Of a DNA stretch of 64,000 bases, positions 25,585 through 35,235 are shown one piece after another (position 1 is the first letter of the stretch; each line of letters starts with the position of its first letter). The translations under genes and the position numbers were made by a program. Origin of the DNA: Salipaludibacillus sp. CUR1 (GTDB lineage Bacteria > Bacillota > Bacilli > Bacillales > Salisediminibacteriaceae); NCBI RefSeq assembly GCF_021028955.1, contig NZ_JAIWPE010000053.1, positions 62,001 through 126,000 of the forward strand, in the 5' to 3' direction. The notes beneath the pieces were generated by a model. The model was given only the letters and a program-made list of their open reading frames with translations. It had not been told where the DNA came from and searched no databases.

Positions 25585-26466
25585 GTGAATCATAAAAACG
25601 CCCTCACACCGTGGCTGTTTATCGGTCCTGCAGTCTTGCTGCTGATCATGTTTTCATTGCTTCCTATTCTGGTAAGCCTTTTGATCAGTTTTACTGATAT
25701 TGACCTCATAGGCCTTGGCAACTGGGATATGATCGAATTCGTCGCTTTCGAGAATTTTATCGCTCTTTTCCAGGACCCGCTGTTTCACCGGTCAATCTTT
25801 AATACACTCGTTTACGTTTCTATAGGCGTTCCTTTAGTCATTGTCTGCTCGCTTAGCGTTGCTCTCATGCTAAATTATATGTCAAACAAACTTTTCTCAT
25901 TTTTCAGAGTCCTGTTTTACGTGCCTTCCATTACAAACATTGTCGCAATTGCTGTCGTATGGGGATTTTTGTACAACATGGATGTAGGACTGTTTAATTT
26001 CATTTTAAATTCACTCGGTTTACAGAATGTCCCGTGGCTCGAACACCCGTTCATGGCAAAAATCTCGCTTATTATTCTTGCAGTCTGGAAAGGAATCGGA
26101 ATTAATATGCTGATCTACCTTGCTGCCCTGCAGTCCATTCCGCGGTCTTTCTATGAAGCAGCTGATATAGACGGGGCCAATAAATTACAGAAACTAAGGT
26201 ATATCACCATTCCGTCTTTAAGTTACGCCACTTTTTTCGTCACTGTGACCACGTTGATCGGCTGGCTGCAATTCTTCGAGGAGCCGTTTGTCATGACAGG
26301 AGGGGGACCACTCGATGGGACTATGTCTATGGCCCTCTTTATCTATGAAAGAGGTTTCCAGTACAACGAGTTTGGCTATGCAGCCGCAGCTTCGCTCATA
26401 TTATTTATATTTATTATCGTAGCTACACTAATTCAGTTTACATTTAACAAATCGAAAGAGAATTGA
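25585..26466 (+). CDS. Sugar ABC transporter, permease (MalF-like)
   Basis: 293 residues with six predicted transmembrane helices. The EAA motif is YEAADIDGANKLQKLRYITIPSL split around residue 195, with the conserved FEEPFVMTGGGP segment typical of MalF-type carbohydrate permeases. GTG start, AAGGAGG eight bases upstream. It pairs with the permease at 26478. No ATPase is in the operon, so a shared MsmX-type ATPase elsewhere is expected, as is usual in Bacillaceae. Confidence 0.9.
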   Translation: MNHKNALTPWLFIGPAVLLLIMFSLLPILVSLLISFTDIDLIGLGNWDMIEFVAFENFIALFQDPLFHRSIFNTLVYVSIGVPLVIVCSLSVALMLNYMSNKLFSFFRVLFYVPSITNIVAIAVVWGFLYNMDVGLFNFILNSLGLQNVPWLEHPFMAKISLIILAVWKGIGINMLIYLAALQSIPRSFYEAADIDGANKLQKLRYITIPSLSYATFFVTVTTLIGWLQFFEEPFVMTGGGPLDGTMSMALFIYERGFQYNEFGYAAAASLILFIFIIVATLIQFTFNKSKEN

Positions 26467-26477
26467 GGTGAACACTT

Positions 26478-27293
26478 GTGAAAAACAGATTTGAAAAACT
26501 GTTAATAACATCAGCTTTACTAATAGGCGGATTTATTGTGTCTATCCCGTTTATCTGGATGATCTTGAGTTCTTTTAAATCAGAGAGGGAAGCACGGACC
26601 ATGCCTCCGACATTTTGGCCGCAGGAGTTCACTTTTGAGCACTATATCAATCTCTTTCAGAATTTGAACTTCGGCACCTATTTTACAAACACACTCATAA
26701 TTGTTCTGTTTGCGATGCTCGGTCTTCTCTTTAATACGATGGCAGGTTATGGATTCGCTAAGTTCCAGTTTAAAGGGAAAGAAGCGGTGTTCATCGCTGT
26801 GCTCGCGACCATGATGATTCCGGCCCAGGTCTCAATGATTCCTGTTTATCTGCTTCTGAATCAGATGGGTCTTACGAACACAATGTCAGGTATTATTTTG
26901 CCGGGCTTAATTGCCGCTTTTAACATTTTTCTGATCCGTCAGTTTATGACTACTATTCCTAACGATTTAATTGAATCAGCCCGGATTGACGGGGCGAAGG
27001 AGTTTCGTATTTTTTTCCAGATTATCATTCCACTGTCCAAACCTGTCCTGGCGGTACAGGCGATTCTTACATTTGTAGGTGCCTGGAACAGTTTCCTTTG
27101 GCCGTTAATTGTGGCCAATGACCAGGCCTTGTATACACTATCCGTAGGACTTGCTCTATTACAGGGGCAGCATTCAAGCAGCTTCGCCCTTCAAATGGCC
27201 GGGGCTACAGTGATGGTTATTCCTGTACTAATCCTTTTCATATTCGTACAGAGATATATTGTAGAAGGGTTTAATACGACCGGAATTAAGTAA
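26478..27293 (+). CDS. Sugar ABC transporter, permease (MalG-like)
   Basis: 271 residues, six transmembrane helices. The EAA loop IESARIDGAKEFRIFFQIIIPLS and the FVGAWNSFLWPL segment identify a MalG-type subunit. The GTG start follows GAGGTG by seven bases and only eleven bases separate it from the preceding permease. It should form the heterodimeric channel of the beta-1,2-glucan importer with the gene before it. Confidence 0.9.
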   Translation: MKNRFEKLLITSALLIGGFIVSIPFIWMILSSFKSEREARTMPPTFWPQEFTFEHYINLFQNLNFGTYFTNTLIIVLFAMLGLLFNTMAGYGFAKFQFKGKEAVFIAVLATMMIPAQVSMIPVYLLLNQMGLTNTMSGIILPGLIAAFNIFLIRQFMTTIPNDLIESARIDGAKEFRIFFQIIIPLSKPVLAVQAILTFVGAWNSFLWPLIVANDQALYTLSVGLALLQGQHSSSFALQMAGATVMVIPVLILFIFVQRYIVEGFNTTGIK

Positions 27294-27329
27294 GGAAATG
27301 TCAGTTCGCATAATCAGGAGGCAAAATGT

Positions 27330-29489
27330 ATGTACGATACAGAGTTAAAAGAATTAGTCCAGAAAATGACAATCGAAGAGAAAGCTGACCAGATGTCTCA
27401 GGTCGTTTCTTCTTTTATTCATAAAGACAGCGGACAGGATAAAATCACCGGACCATTTTCCAGCTTTGAAGTGGCTGATGAAGATATGAGCGGCAGCGGG
27501 TCCGTTCTTGGGGCAGCAGGAGCGGACGATCTCCGCTCAATCCAGAAAGACTACCTGGAACGGAACCGCCTGGGCATCCCGCTTTTATTTATGGCCGATG
27601 TGATTCACGGCTATAAAACAGTCTTCCCGGTCCCTCTTGCGTTGGGCTGCTCATGGGATCTTGAGGCTGCAGAGGAAAGTGCTCACATAGCGGCAAAAGA
27701 GGCTGCAGCAGCGGGGCTTCATGTCACTTTTTCACCGATGGTTGATCTTGTCCGCGATCCTCGCTGGGGAAGAGTGGTTGAAACAACTGGCGAAGATCCA
27801 TATTTAAACGGGAAGTTTGCCCGGGCATTTGTCCGTGGCTACCAGGGAGAGGATCTGGCGGGTAACACGTCAAAAATCGCAGCATGTGTGAAGCATTTTG
27901 CGGCCTATGGCGCACCTGAAGGAGGCAGGGATTATAACACCGTTGATATGTCGGAACGTCAGCTTAGAGAATACTATTTGCCGGCTTATGAAGCAGCTTT
28001 AGATGAAGGGGTCGAAATGGTGATGACGGCGTTTAATACGGTAGACGGGATTCCGGCCACAAGCAATAGGCGGCTTATGAGAGACCTGCTAAGAGGTGAG
28101 CTGGGATTTGATGGTGTACTAATTTCTGACTGGGGGGCTGTTATGGAAGCGATCCCCCATGGGGTGGCGGCTGATAACCGGGAAGCAGCTTTGAAATCTC
28201 TGAAAGCAGGTGTCGACATTGAGATGATGACCCCTTGTTATATTCAGCATCTGAAAAACCTGGTTGAAGAAAATAAAGTGTCTGAGAAATTGTTGGATGA
28301 AGCTGTTTTGCGAATCCTTAAGTTGAAAAATAAATTAGGACTCTTTGAAAATCCTTATCGGGGCGCAAATAGAGAGCTCGAACAAAAAGTGATCTTGTCA
28401 GAGGAGCACCGGGTGGCAGCCCGCGAGACTGCGGCAAAGTCATGCGTCCTGCTGAAAAATGAAGATGTTCTTCCTCTCAGTACCGAACAGAAGGTGGCTT
28501 TAATCGGTCCTTTTGCCGAAAGCAGAGACCTAATGGGACCGTGGTCAATTTTTGGGCCTGAAAATGACGTCGTGTCAGTGAAAACAGGCATCGCATCGAA
28601 AAAGGGTGTGAGGCTTACCGTTGAAACAGGCAGCCACATTGAATCGGTGACAACGAAGCAAATTGAGAAAGCTGTTAAGGCAGTTGAACAATCCGATGTG
28701 ATCGTATTGGCGCTTGGGGAGCATTCAGATATGAGCGGGGAAGCAGGCAGCCGGACGAATATTCAATTGCCTCACGCGCAGTTGAAACTGGTGAAGGAAT
28801 TACGGAAGACAGGTAAACCGGTAGTGACCCTCTTATTTAACGGACGGCCGCTTGACCTGCACGGTGTCATCGAGGAATCCGATGCTTTGCTGGAAGTGTG
28901 GTATCCGGGCTCTGAAGGAGGCAATGCGGTTGCTGACCTGCTGTTCGGTGATAAAAACCCGTCAGGAAAACTAACGATGTCCTTTCCTCATAACGTAGGA
29001 CAGGTGCCTGTTTACTATAATTCATTTAACACAGGCAGGCCGAAAGATGAGCTCGACCCATCAGACCGTTACGCATCAAAATATCTGGATGCTCCAAACG
29101 AGGCCATGTTCCCGTTCGGGTTTGGACTGAGCTACACGTCATTTGACTATTCAGAGCTTCATCAGTCATCAGACAGATTACCGGCCGGGGAGTCTATTGA
29201 CGTATCAGTAGAAGTGACTAACAGCGGAGCAACAGCCGGTGAAGAAACAGTTCAGCTGTACCTTCGGGATCTTGTGGGCGAAGTGATTCGTCCCGTGAAA
29301 GAATTGAAAGATTTCAGGAAAATTTACCTTGAGCCTGGAGAAACCCGGAAAGTGGTCTTTAAGATTAATGAGGAGGATTTAAAGTACCATCACAGCGACT
29401 TGTCTTACCGGGCCGATCCCGGCGATTTTACAGTAAGTGTCGGACCTGATAGCCGCAATACGGAACAACTCCGGTTTACTTACGAATAG
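27330..29489 (+). CDS. Beta-glucosidase, glycoside hydrolase family 3
   Basis: 719 residues with the full GH3 plan: TIM-barrel (residues 1-330), alpha/beta sandwich (about 365-580) and C-terminal fibronectin-III-like domain (about 620-715). The nucleophile is Asp267 in VLISDWGA; the probable acid/base is Glu471 in SGEAGSR. No signal peptide, so it acts inside the cell on imported sugar. In the equivalent Listeria operon the GH3 enzyme prefers sophorose. Here it would hydrolyse sophorose or the short ends left by the phosphorylase. AGGAGG is eight bases before the ATG. Confidence 0.9.
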   Translation: MYDTELKELVQKMTIEEKADQMSQVVSSFIHKDSGQDKITGPFSSFEVADEDMSGSGSVLGAAGADDLRSIQKDYLERNRLGIPLLFMADVIHGYKTVFPVPLALGCSWDLEAAEESAHIAAKEAAAAGLHVTFSPMVDLVRDPRWGRVVETTGEDPYLNGKFARAFVRGYQGEDLAGNTSKIAACVKHFAAYGAPEGGRDYNTVDMSERQLREYYLPAYEAALDEGVEMVMTAFNTVDGIPATSNRRLMRDLLRGELGFDGVLISDWGAVMEAIPHGVAADNREAALKSLKAGVDIEMMTPCYIQHLKNLVEENKVSEKLLDEAVLRILKLKNKLGLFENPYRGANRELEQKVILSEEHRVAARETAAKSCVLLKNEDVLPLSTEQKVALIGPFAESRDLMGPWSIFGPENDVVSVKTGIASKKGVRLTVETGSHIESVTTKQIEKAVKAVEQSDVIVLALGEHSDMSGEAGSRTNIQLPHAQLKLVKELRKTGKPVVTLLFNGRPLDLHGVIEESDALLEVWYPGSEGGNAVADLLFGDKNPSGKLTMSFPHNVGQVPVYYNSFNTGRPKDELDPSDRYASKYLDAPNEAMFPFGFGLSYTSFDYSELHQSSDRLPAGESIDVSVEVTNSGATAGEETVQLYLRDLVGEVIRPVKELKDFRKIYLEPGETRKVVFKINEEDLKYHHSDLSYRADPGDFTVSVGPDSRNTEQLRFTYE

Positions 29490-29536
29490 ATGAAATTATT
29501 AGATCTGTCTGAAACAAACGGCGAGGAGAGATACAG

Positions 29537-32500
29537 GTGAAAAAAGAGACACATCCTATTTATAAACATGATATCCTTTCTGGGGATTTGACATTTACCT
29601 TTTTAAATACCGGTGATATTTTTGAGATCCGTTCGCAGAGATGCATGATCAATCAATGGAATGGCAATGTTATTGACGGTTCCTTAAATAATATTTTCTT
29701 GCGTATTCACAATGAAGGCACAATTAAGTGGTGCCCTTTGGTAGGAGTGAAATCCGCCGGCACTGTCCATTTTGCTGCTGATTCTGTGCAGTGGAAAGGG
29801 ACCTTTGAAAATGTCGCCTATCGCGTGACATTTTCCCCCGATCCTTCCGGCATCTGGTTCTGGAAAGTGGAATTAGAGGGTGAAAGAACTGAAGTGGATA
29901 TTGTGTACGGCCAAGATCTTGGGCTTGGAGAGCCTGGAATGGTCCGAAATAATGAAGCCTACGCTTCCCAGTACATCGATCACAAACCTTTTCTAAGTGA
30001 GGAAAAAGGCTTTGTAGTAACAAGTAGGCAGAATCTTCCACAGTCAGGCAGCAACCCTTATATACAGCAGGGATGCCTTGGAGGTGCCAAGGGTTATAGT
30101 ACGGACGGTTTTCAATTCTTCGGGCTCTCATATAAGCAGACCAATAAGCCGGAGTTGTTAAACCGGTCGTCCTTCCCGAATATGAATTATCAGTATGAAT
30201 TTGCCTATACTGCGCTCCAGTCCTATTCTTTCCAACTTAACGGCAGCAAGGAAATCGTTTTTTACGGGCTTTTTAAAGAAAACCACCCTGGGCCTGTTAA
30301 GGAGCTGGAATTCCAGGATGAGGCAGAAGAGGCATGGAACCGTGTGAAAAACCAAGCTCTTTCCCCTGTCACTAACGAGAAAGGACCTTTTAAATCATTT
30401 ACTGGAGGGCTGTTAGAGACGGTTCCTCTCACTGAAGAAGATCTGGACAGCCTTTTTCCACAAAAAATATTTGAGGAAAAAGCTGACGGGAAACTGGCCT
30501 CATTTTTCACAGACACTTACGAACACGTAGTGCTGCCCGAAAAAGAGCTGAGAATGGAACGTCCGCACGGCCATATTTTAATGACCGGGAACAATGACCG
30601 GCTGGACCAGCAGGTCATGACTACCACCTCTTATATGTATGGCATCTTCAATTCCCAGGTGGCACTGGACAATACGTCCTTTAACAAGATGACAACGAAC
30701 GCCCGGAACCCGTTAAATATCCCCAAAACTTCCGGGCAGCGGATTTATATTGAAAAAGAGGGGAAGTATCAGCTTCTTGCCGTCCCGTCGTTATTTGAAA
30801 TGGGCTTTAATTATGTCCGCTGGTATTACAAAACAGAAGATGACCTGATCATCGTGACAAATTATACGGTGACAGACGACCCGGTTATCCAACTGGAAGT
30901 GGAATCAGAGAATAAGCAGGCTTACCGTTTTCTTGTAACAAATCAGGTGTCAATGGAAAACCATGAATACGAACAACCTTTCTTCGTGCAAGAAAAAGAA
31001 GGCTCATACATTTTCTCAGCAGATGAAAATGCTGTGAGCAGCAGCGTCTTCCCGGAACTTGCTTTCAAACTCACCTTTGACGGTACGGACACGCAGATGA
31101 AAGATGAAACGGCATTAACTGAAAATTCGGATCATGAAACAGCTTCATTAATTGTGCATGAAACGGACAAAACAGCGTCCTGGAAAATGGTGATAAGCGG
31201 CAGTTTGAGCGGTGAGTTTCCACCTGATACATTTAAGGATTTCTCTCATGAAAAAGAGGCCTACCGGCAGTTTATCAAAAATCTGATGAATGGATTTAAG
31301 CTTGAAATGAACGGCTCTACATCCCATGAACTTGAAAGGCTGAATACACTTGCCTGGTGGTATACGCATAACATGCTCGTCCATTATTCCGTTCCGCACG
31401 GACTCGAGCAGTACGGCGCAGCAGCCTGGGGAACACGGGATGTGTGCCAGGGACCTGCCGAATATTTCCTCGCCATGCAGAAATATGACCAGGTGAAAGA
31501 TATCTTAAGGGTCGTTTACTCTCATCAGTATAAAGATACAGGCAACTGGCCCCAATGGTTTATGTTCGACGAGTATTCCCGCATCCAGCAGGAAGAAAGC
31601 CACGGGGATATTGTTGTCTGGCCTCTTAAACTGCTTGCTGATTACTTGGAAAAAACGGGAGACAAGGAATTTTTAAATGAAGAATTGCCCTACACGAACA
31701 GGGAAAGCAAGGAGTTTACCGATGGGAAGGACACTCTTCTAGGCCATATGACCAAACAGATTGACTATATTAAAGGGCATTTTCTGCATGATACCTTTTT
31801 GTCTTCTTACGGTGACGGAGACTGGGATGATACGCTGCAGCCGGCAAATCAGGAACTGAAGCAGTACATGGTGAGCAGCTGGACGGTTGCGTTAACGTTC
31901 CAGGTGCTGACCCAGCTTGCAGGGAATATTAAGGCGCCCGCACCTGAGAAAGCGGACGAATTGGCTGAACTTGCCGCGGGAATAGAAAAAGATTATCAGG
32001 CCTATATAAGGGATCATCAGGTCATCCCGGGATTTTTATACTTGGAAGATAAGGCCCAGCCTGAGAAAATGCTTCATCCAACGGACAGCAAAACGGGGAT
32101 TGATTACCGTCTTCTTCCAATGATCCGCAGCATGATCAGCGAGTTGTTTAATGAAGGGGAAGTAAAAGACCATTATAAGCTGATTAAAGATTACCTGTTT
32201 TTCCCGGATGGTGTGCGTCTTATGAATCAGCCTGCCCAATATGAAGGCGGGGTCAGCAAACACTTCAAACGGGCTGAGCAAGCAGCAAATTTTGGCCGGG
32301 AGATAGGCCTTCAGTACGTCCACGCCCATATCCGCTTTATCGAAGCCATGGCTAAAATAGGGAAAGCCAACGATGCCTGGGCCGGTCTGAAAGCTATCAA
32401 CCCGGTAGGGATTTACGAATCGGTGCCGAACGCTGACTTACGCCAGAGCAATGCCTATTTCAGCAGTTCAGACGGGAAGTTCAATACGCGGTATGATGCA

Positions 32501-32875
32501 GCAGAGAATTTTCATTTGCTGAAAGAAGGCAAAGTTAAGGTGAAAGGCGGCTGGCGCATTTATTCAAGCGGCCCGGGAATTTATATGAACCAGCTTATCT
32601 CACATGTGCTTGGTATCCGAGATGAAGGGGATAAACTGATTCTTGATCCATCACTGCCTGAACACTTGGATGGACTGAATTTCAACTTTTCGGTTGACGG
32701 ACATCCTGTAACAGTCATTTATCACTTTTCAGGTGAACCAGCGCCGCGTGTGAAAGTGAATGGGACAGACGTTCCTTCCGAACACACATTTAACCGCTAC
32801 CGGCCAGCTGGATTGAAGATTAATAAAAGATGGATTGATTCAACTGAAATAAATGAAATCGATCTTTATATGTAG
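29537..32875 (+). CDS. 1,2-beta-oligoglucan phosphorylase, glycoside hydrolase family 94
   Basis: 1112 residues, the unusual length of the GH94 sophoro-oligosaccharide phosphorylases (Listeria Lin1839 type). The N-terminal half is beta-sandwich. The catalytic (alpha/alpha)6 barrel contains RDVCQGPAEYF, and the GDGDWDD segment (residues 759-765) with the general acid Asp, followed by TLQP. It cleaves beta-1,2-glucosyl chains with phosphate, giving glucose-1-phosphate. No signal peptide. The GTG start follows GAGGAGAG and lies 48 bases after the GH3 gene. The assignment to beta-1,2 linkage rests on family length and operon order. Confidence 0.85.
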   Translation: MKKETHPIYKHDILSGDLTFTFLNTGDIFEIRSQRCMINQWNGNVIDGSLNNIFLRIHNEGTIKWCPLVGVKSAGTVHFAADSVQWKGTFENVAYRVTFSPDPSGIWFWKVELEGERTEVDIVYGQDLGLGEPGMVRNNEAYASQYIDHKPFLSEEKGFVVTSRQNLPQSGSNPYIQQGCLGGAKGYSTDGFQFFGLSYKQTNKPELLNRSSFPNMNYQYEFAYTALQSYSFQLNGSKEIVFYGLFKENHPGPVKELEFQDEAEEAWNRVKNQALSPVTNEKGPFKSFTGGLLETVPLTEEDLDSLFPQKIFEEKADGKLASFFTDTYEHVVLPEKELRMERPHGHILMTGNNDRLDQQVMTTTSYMYGIFNSQVALDNTSFNKMTTNARNPLNIPKTSGQRIYIEKEGKYQLLAVPSLFEMGFNYVRWYYKTEDDLIIVTNYTVTDDPVIQLEVESENKQAYRFLVTNQVSMENHEYEQPFFVQEKEGSYIFSADENAVSSSVFPELAFKLTFDGTDTQMKDETALTENSDHETASLIVHETDKTASWKMVISGSLSGEFPPDTFKDFSHEKEAYRQFIKNLMNGFKLEMNGSTSHELERLNTLAWWYTHNMLVHYSVPHGLEQYGAAAWGTRDVCQGPAEYFLAMQKYDQVKDILRVVYSHQYKDTGNWPQWFMFDEYSRIQQEESHGDIVVWPLKLLADYLEKTGDKEFLNEELPYTNRESKEFTDGKDTLLGHMTKQIDYIKGHFLHDTFLSSYGDGDWDDTLQPANQELKQYMVSSWTVALTFQVLTQLAGNIKAPAPEKADELAELAAGIEKDYQAYIRDHQVIPGFLYLEDKAQPEKMLHPTDSKTGIDYRLLPMIRSMISELFNEGEVKDHYKLIKDYLFFPDGVRLMNQPAQYEGGVSKHFKRAEQAANFGREIGLQYVHAHIRFIEAMAKIGKANDAWAGLKAINPVGIYESVPNADLRQSNAYFSSSDGKFNTRYDAAENFHLLKEGKVKVKGGWRIYSSGPGIYMNQLISHVLGIRDEGDKLILDPSLPEHLDGLNFNFSVDGHPVTVIYHFSGEPAPRVKVNGTDVPSEHTFNRYRPAGLKINKRWIDSTEINEIDLYM

Positions 32876-32897
32876 TAAATTAGGAGTAAGAGCAGAA

Positions 32898-32970
32898 TGC
32901 GGAAGTTATCAGTTGGCGGGTCAGAATTTAAATCCCCACCGGTCCGCAGATTTTCATTTACTTTTTTTCT
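32898..32970 (+). terminator. Possible terminator before the LacI gene
   Basis: An outer stem TGCGGA/TCCGCA encloses an imperfect inner stem (GGCGGG with CCCCACC), followed by T-rich sequence ending in seven Ts. It could partly separate the LacI gene from the operon. Confidence 0.45.
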
Positions 32971-33028
32971 AATAACAATCATTTGGGAAATACTAAAATA
33001 CACAGCTTGAAAAAGAGGGGGTGAATCC

Positions 33029-34024
33029 ATGCCTACTATTAAAGATGTTGCTAAAAGAGCCGGGGTAGCGGTATCCACCGCCTCTTACGCTTTAAGCGGA
33101 AGCAGTAAAATTAAAGGCACAACTAGGGAAAAAGTATTACTAGCAGCTAAAGAGCTGAATTACCGGAAAAACGGACTGGCGATGGATTTAAAAAAGAGTA
33201 AAACAAAAACGATCGCCTTGATTTTAAGCGACCTGTCAGGTCCTTTCTATTCAGAGTTAATCCGGGGTGTGCAGGAGCTGGCGCTTGAGAAAGAGTATGA
33301 CTTGATCGTATGCGGTTCTCACGGAGATGAAAGTTCCACTGCTGCTAAATTCTTAAGGGAAACACGGACAGACGGCGTAATTTTACTTGCGCACAATATT
33401 AATAGCGAGTTTATACGTGAATCAGCTCGCGAAGGTTTCCCGATCATCGTACTTGACCGGCATTTGTCCGGTGATCCGAATATTATCAGTATTAACGTAA
33501 ATAACCGTAAAGGCGGTTATCATGCCACTGATTATCTGATCCAGAGCGGCAAAAAGTCGGTTGGACTGATTAGCGGACCATCAAATTCTGCGGACAGCCA
33601 GGATCGGGTGGCAGGCTATAAGGAAGCCCTTGAGGCCCATGGAATAACCCCTCTATCGAAATGGATTATTAACGGGAAGTTTACCCAGGAGGGCGGTTAC
33701 CAGGCGACAAAAATGCTGGTTCACCAGGGCGACATTCCGGAAGCCGTGTTCTATGCTAATGATGAAATGGCGATCGGCGGCCTTGAAGCTTTAAAAGAAC
33801 ACAATATCCGTGTGCCTGAGGATATATCTATTATAGGGTTTGACGATATCCAGCTCACACCGTATTTGACGCCGCCTCTCACAACAATGCGGCAGCCGAA
33901 ATATGAAATAGGAAAGCTCGCCGCACATGTTATATTCCGAGTGCTTGAAGGCGACCAGGTCAATGAGCATTACACCTTTGATACGGAACTGATCAAGCGG
34001 GAATCAGTGAGGATAGACCAGTAA
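33029..34024 (+). CDS. LacI-family transcriptional regulator
   Basis: 331 residues. The N-terminal helix-turn-helix (TIKDVAKRAGVAVSTASYAL) and hinge are followed by a periplasmic-binding-like sensor domain (DGVILLAHN, VGLISGPSNSADSQDR, GFDDIQLTPYLTPPLTTMRQP). It ends the glucan cluster and most likely represses it by binding the two GAAACGTTTC palindromes at 24142 and 24198, with a beta-1,2-gluco-oligosaccharide or breakdown product as inducer. No such palindrome lies before its own gene. GAGGGGGTG precedes the ATG. Confidence 0.9.
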   Translation: MPTIKDVAKRAGVAVSTASYALSGSSKIKGTTREKVLLAAKELNYRKNGLAMDLKKSKTKTIALILSDLSGPFYSELIRGVQELALEKEYDLIVCGSHGDESSTAAKFLRETRTDGVILLAHNINSEFIRESAREGFPIIVLDRHLSGDPNIISINVNNRKGGYHATDYLIQSGKKSVGLISGPSNSADSQDRVAGYKEALEAHGITPLSKWIINGKFTQEGGYQATKMLVHQGDIPEAVFYANDEMAIGGLEALKEHNIRVPEDISIIGFDDIQLTPYLTPPLTTMRQPKYEIGKLAAHVIFRVLEGDQVNEHYTFDTELIKRESVRIDQ

Positions 34025-34047
34025 AAGAGGGTATACAGTAATCGAAG

Positions 34048-34077
34048 GAAGCGGAGAGTCATATTTCCGCTTCTTTT
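34048..34077 (+). terminator. Terminator of LacI gene
   Basis: GAAGCGGA (34048-34055) pairs with TCCGCTTC (34066-34073), followed by TTTT. Confidence 0.85.
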
Positions 34078-34114
34078 GATGGTTTGGAAAGGATTTTGAC
34101 ATCTTTTTCTTAAT

Positions 34115-34156
34115 CGAACAAAAACAGAAACATCCCTGTAGTTAAAGGATGTTTCT
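34115..34156 (-). terminator. Terminator of racemase-family gene
   Basis: AGAAACATCC and GGATGTTTCT form a 10-bp stem; on the minus strand GTTTTTGTT follows it. Confidence 0.85.
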
Positions 34157-34197
34157 GGAAAACTTACCTTGTCCCTAAAAGGACTTTAAAACTTTAA

Positions 34198-35205
34198 TTA
34201 ATCAACCTTAAATCCATGCTTGAATGGATCGTTTGGATCAATTAAAATATTTTGGAAGCCGGTAACGAATGCTGTTCCCGTCACCTCGGTTGCCACAGCA
34301 TCGACGTCTCCAAGTTTTACTCTGTTAAGCGCTTTTCCGGTAAATGTGCCTCCTACGAAGCCTTCACAAACGACTTCTTCTCCTATATCTAACTCTCCTC
34401 TTCCGACCATTCTGGAAACCATAGCTGTCGTACCGGTGCCGCCAGGGGATCGGTCTGCCTGTCTGTCACTGAAAACGTGGACGTTTTTATAAGTCGCTTC
34501 AAGAAGAGTGGGTTTCCCGTAGAAGGTGACAATATCCACTTTGTTAATATACGGTTTCGTCGGGTGCTGGACAGTCAGCTGCTTATTAACTTCCTCTTTA
34601 ATAAGGGCGGCATATTTTTTGAGCTTCGTTCCATTTGCAACATCAATTTCTACATCTAATTGTTCCACATCCACCCAGGCAAAATAGTTTCCTCCAAAGC
34701 TGATATCTGTAGTGATTTCTCCAATACCGTCCACATTAAGCTTTACGTCTCTTTGCTCAAGAAAACCTGGCACATTTTCAAACCTGACTGAACTGACACG
34801 GTTATTTTCAATCTTACAAACCGGATAAACAAGGCCCGCAGGTGTTTCAAGAACCAGCTTTGTTTCCGGTTCGACTGCCTCTACAAACCCCATTTCTACA
34901 ATGGCTGTTGCGACTCCGATCGTGGCATGCCCGCACATATTAAGAAAGTTAGTATTATCCATAAATATGACACCAAAGTCGATTCCTTCTCGTGTGGGAG
35001 GCAGTAACAGCGCACCAAACATGTCCCGGTGACCTCTTGGTTCCTGTATTAAAGACCTTCGCAGCCAATCGTAATTCTCTGCCATATAGTCGCGTTGTTC
35101 AGCGACAGTCTCGCCCTTGAGTTTTAACAACCCGCCATTAATAATTCGGGTAGGTTCACCGTAAGTGTGCGTTTCAATTGTCTGGATCATTTGATTAAAA
35201 ATCAT
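34198..35205 (-). CDS. Proline racemase / hydroxyproline epimerase family protein
   Basis: 335 residues with the two-domain proline-racemase fold. The first catalytic cysteine is Cys91 in NMCGHATIGVA. The second normally lies in DRSPCGTGT; here the motif is DRSPGGTGT with Gly255. Racemases and 4-hydroxyproline epimerases use two thiols (Cys/Cys or Ser/Cys), and trans-3-hydroxyproline dehydratases use Cys/Thr. Cys/Gly fits none of these, so a one-base elimination or an unusual substrate is possible. AAGGAGAG precedes the ATG. It is the last gene of a GntR-TRAP operon, suggesting an imported hydroxyproline-like acid as substrate. Confidence 0.8.
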   Translation of the reverse strand: MIFNQMIQTIETHTYGEPTRIINGGLLKLKGETVAEQRDYMAENYDWLRRSLIQEPRGHRDMFGALLLPPTREGIDFGVIFMDNTNFLNMCGHATIGVATAIVEMGFVEAVEPETKLVLETPAGLVYPVCKIENNRVSSVRFENVPGFLEQRDVKLNVDGIGEITTDISFGGNYFAWVDVEQLDVEIDVANGTKLKKYAALIKEEVNKQLTVQHPTKPYINKVDIVTFYGKPTLLEATYKNVHVFSDRQADRSPGGTGTTAMVSRMVGRGELDIGEEVVCEGFVGGTFTGKALNRVKLGDVDAVATEVTGTAFVTGFQNILIDPNDPFKHGFKVD

Positions 35206-35235
35206 AAAAATCTCTCCTTTTGTTTTTAAACACAG

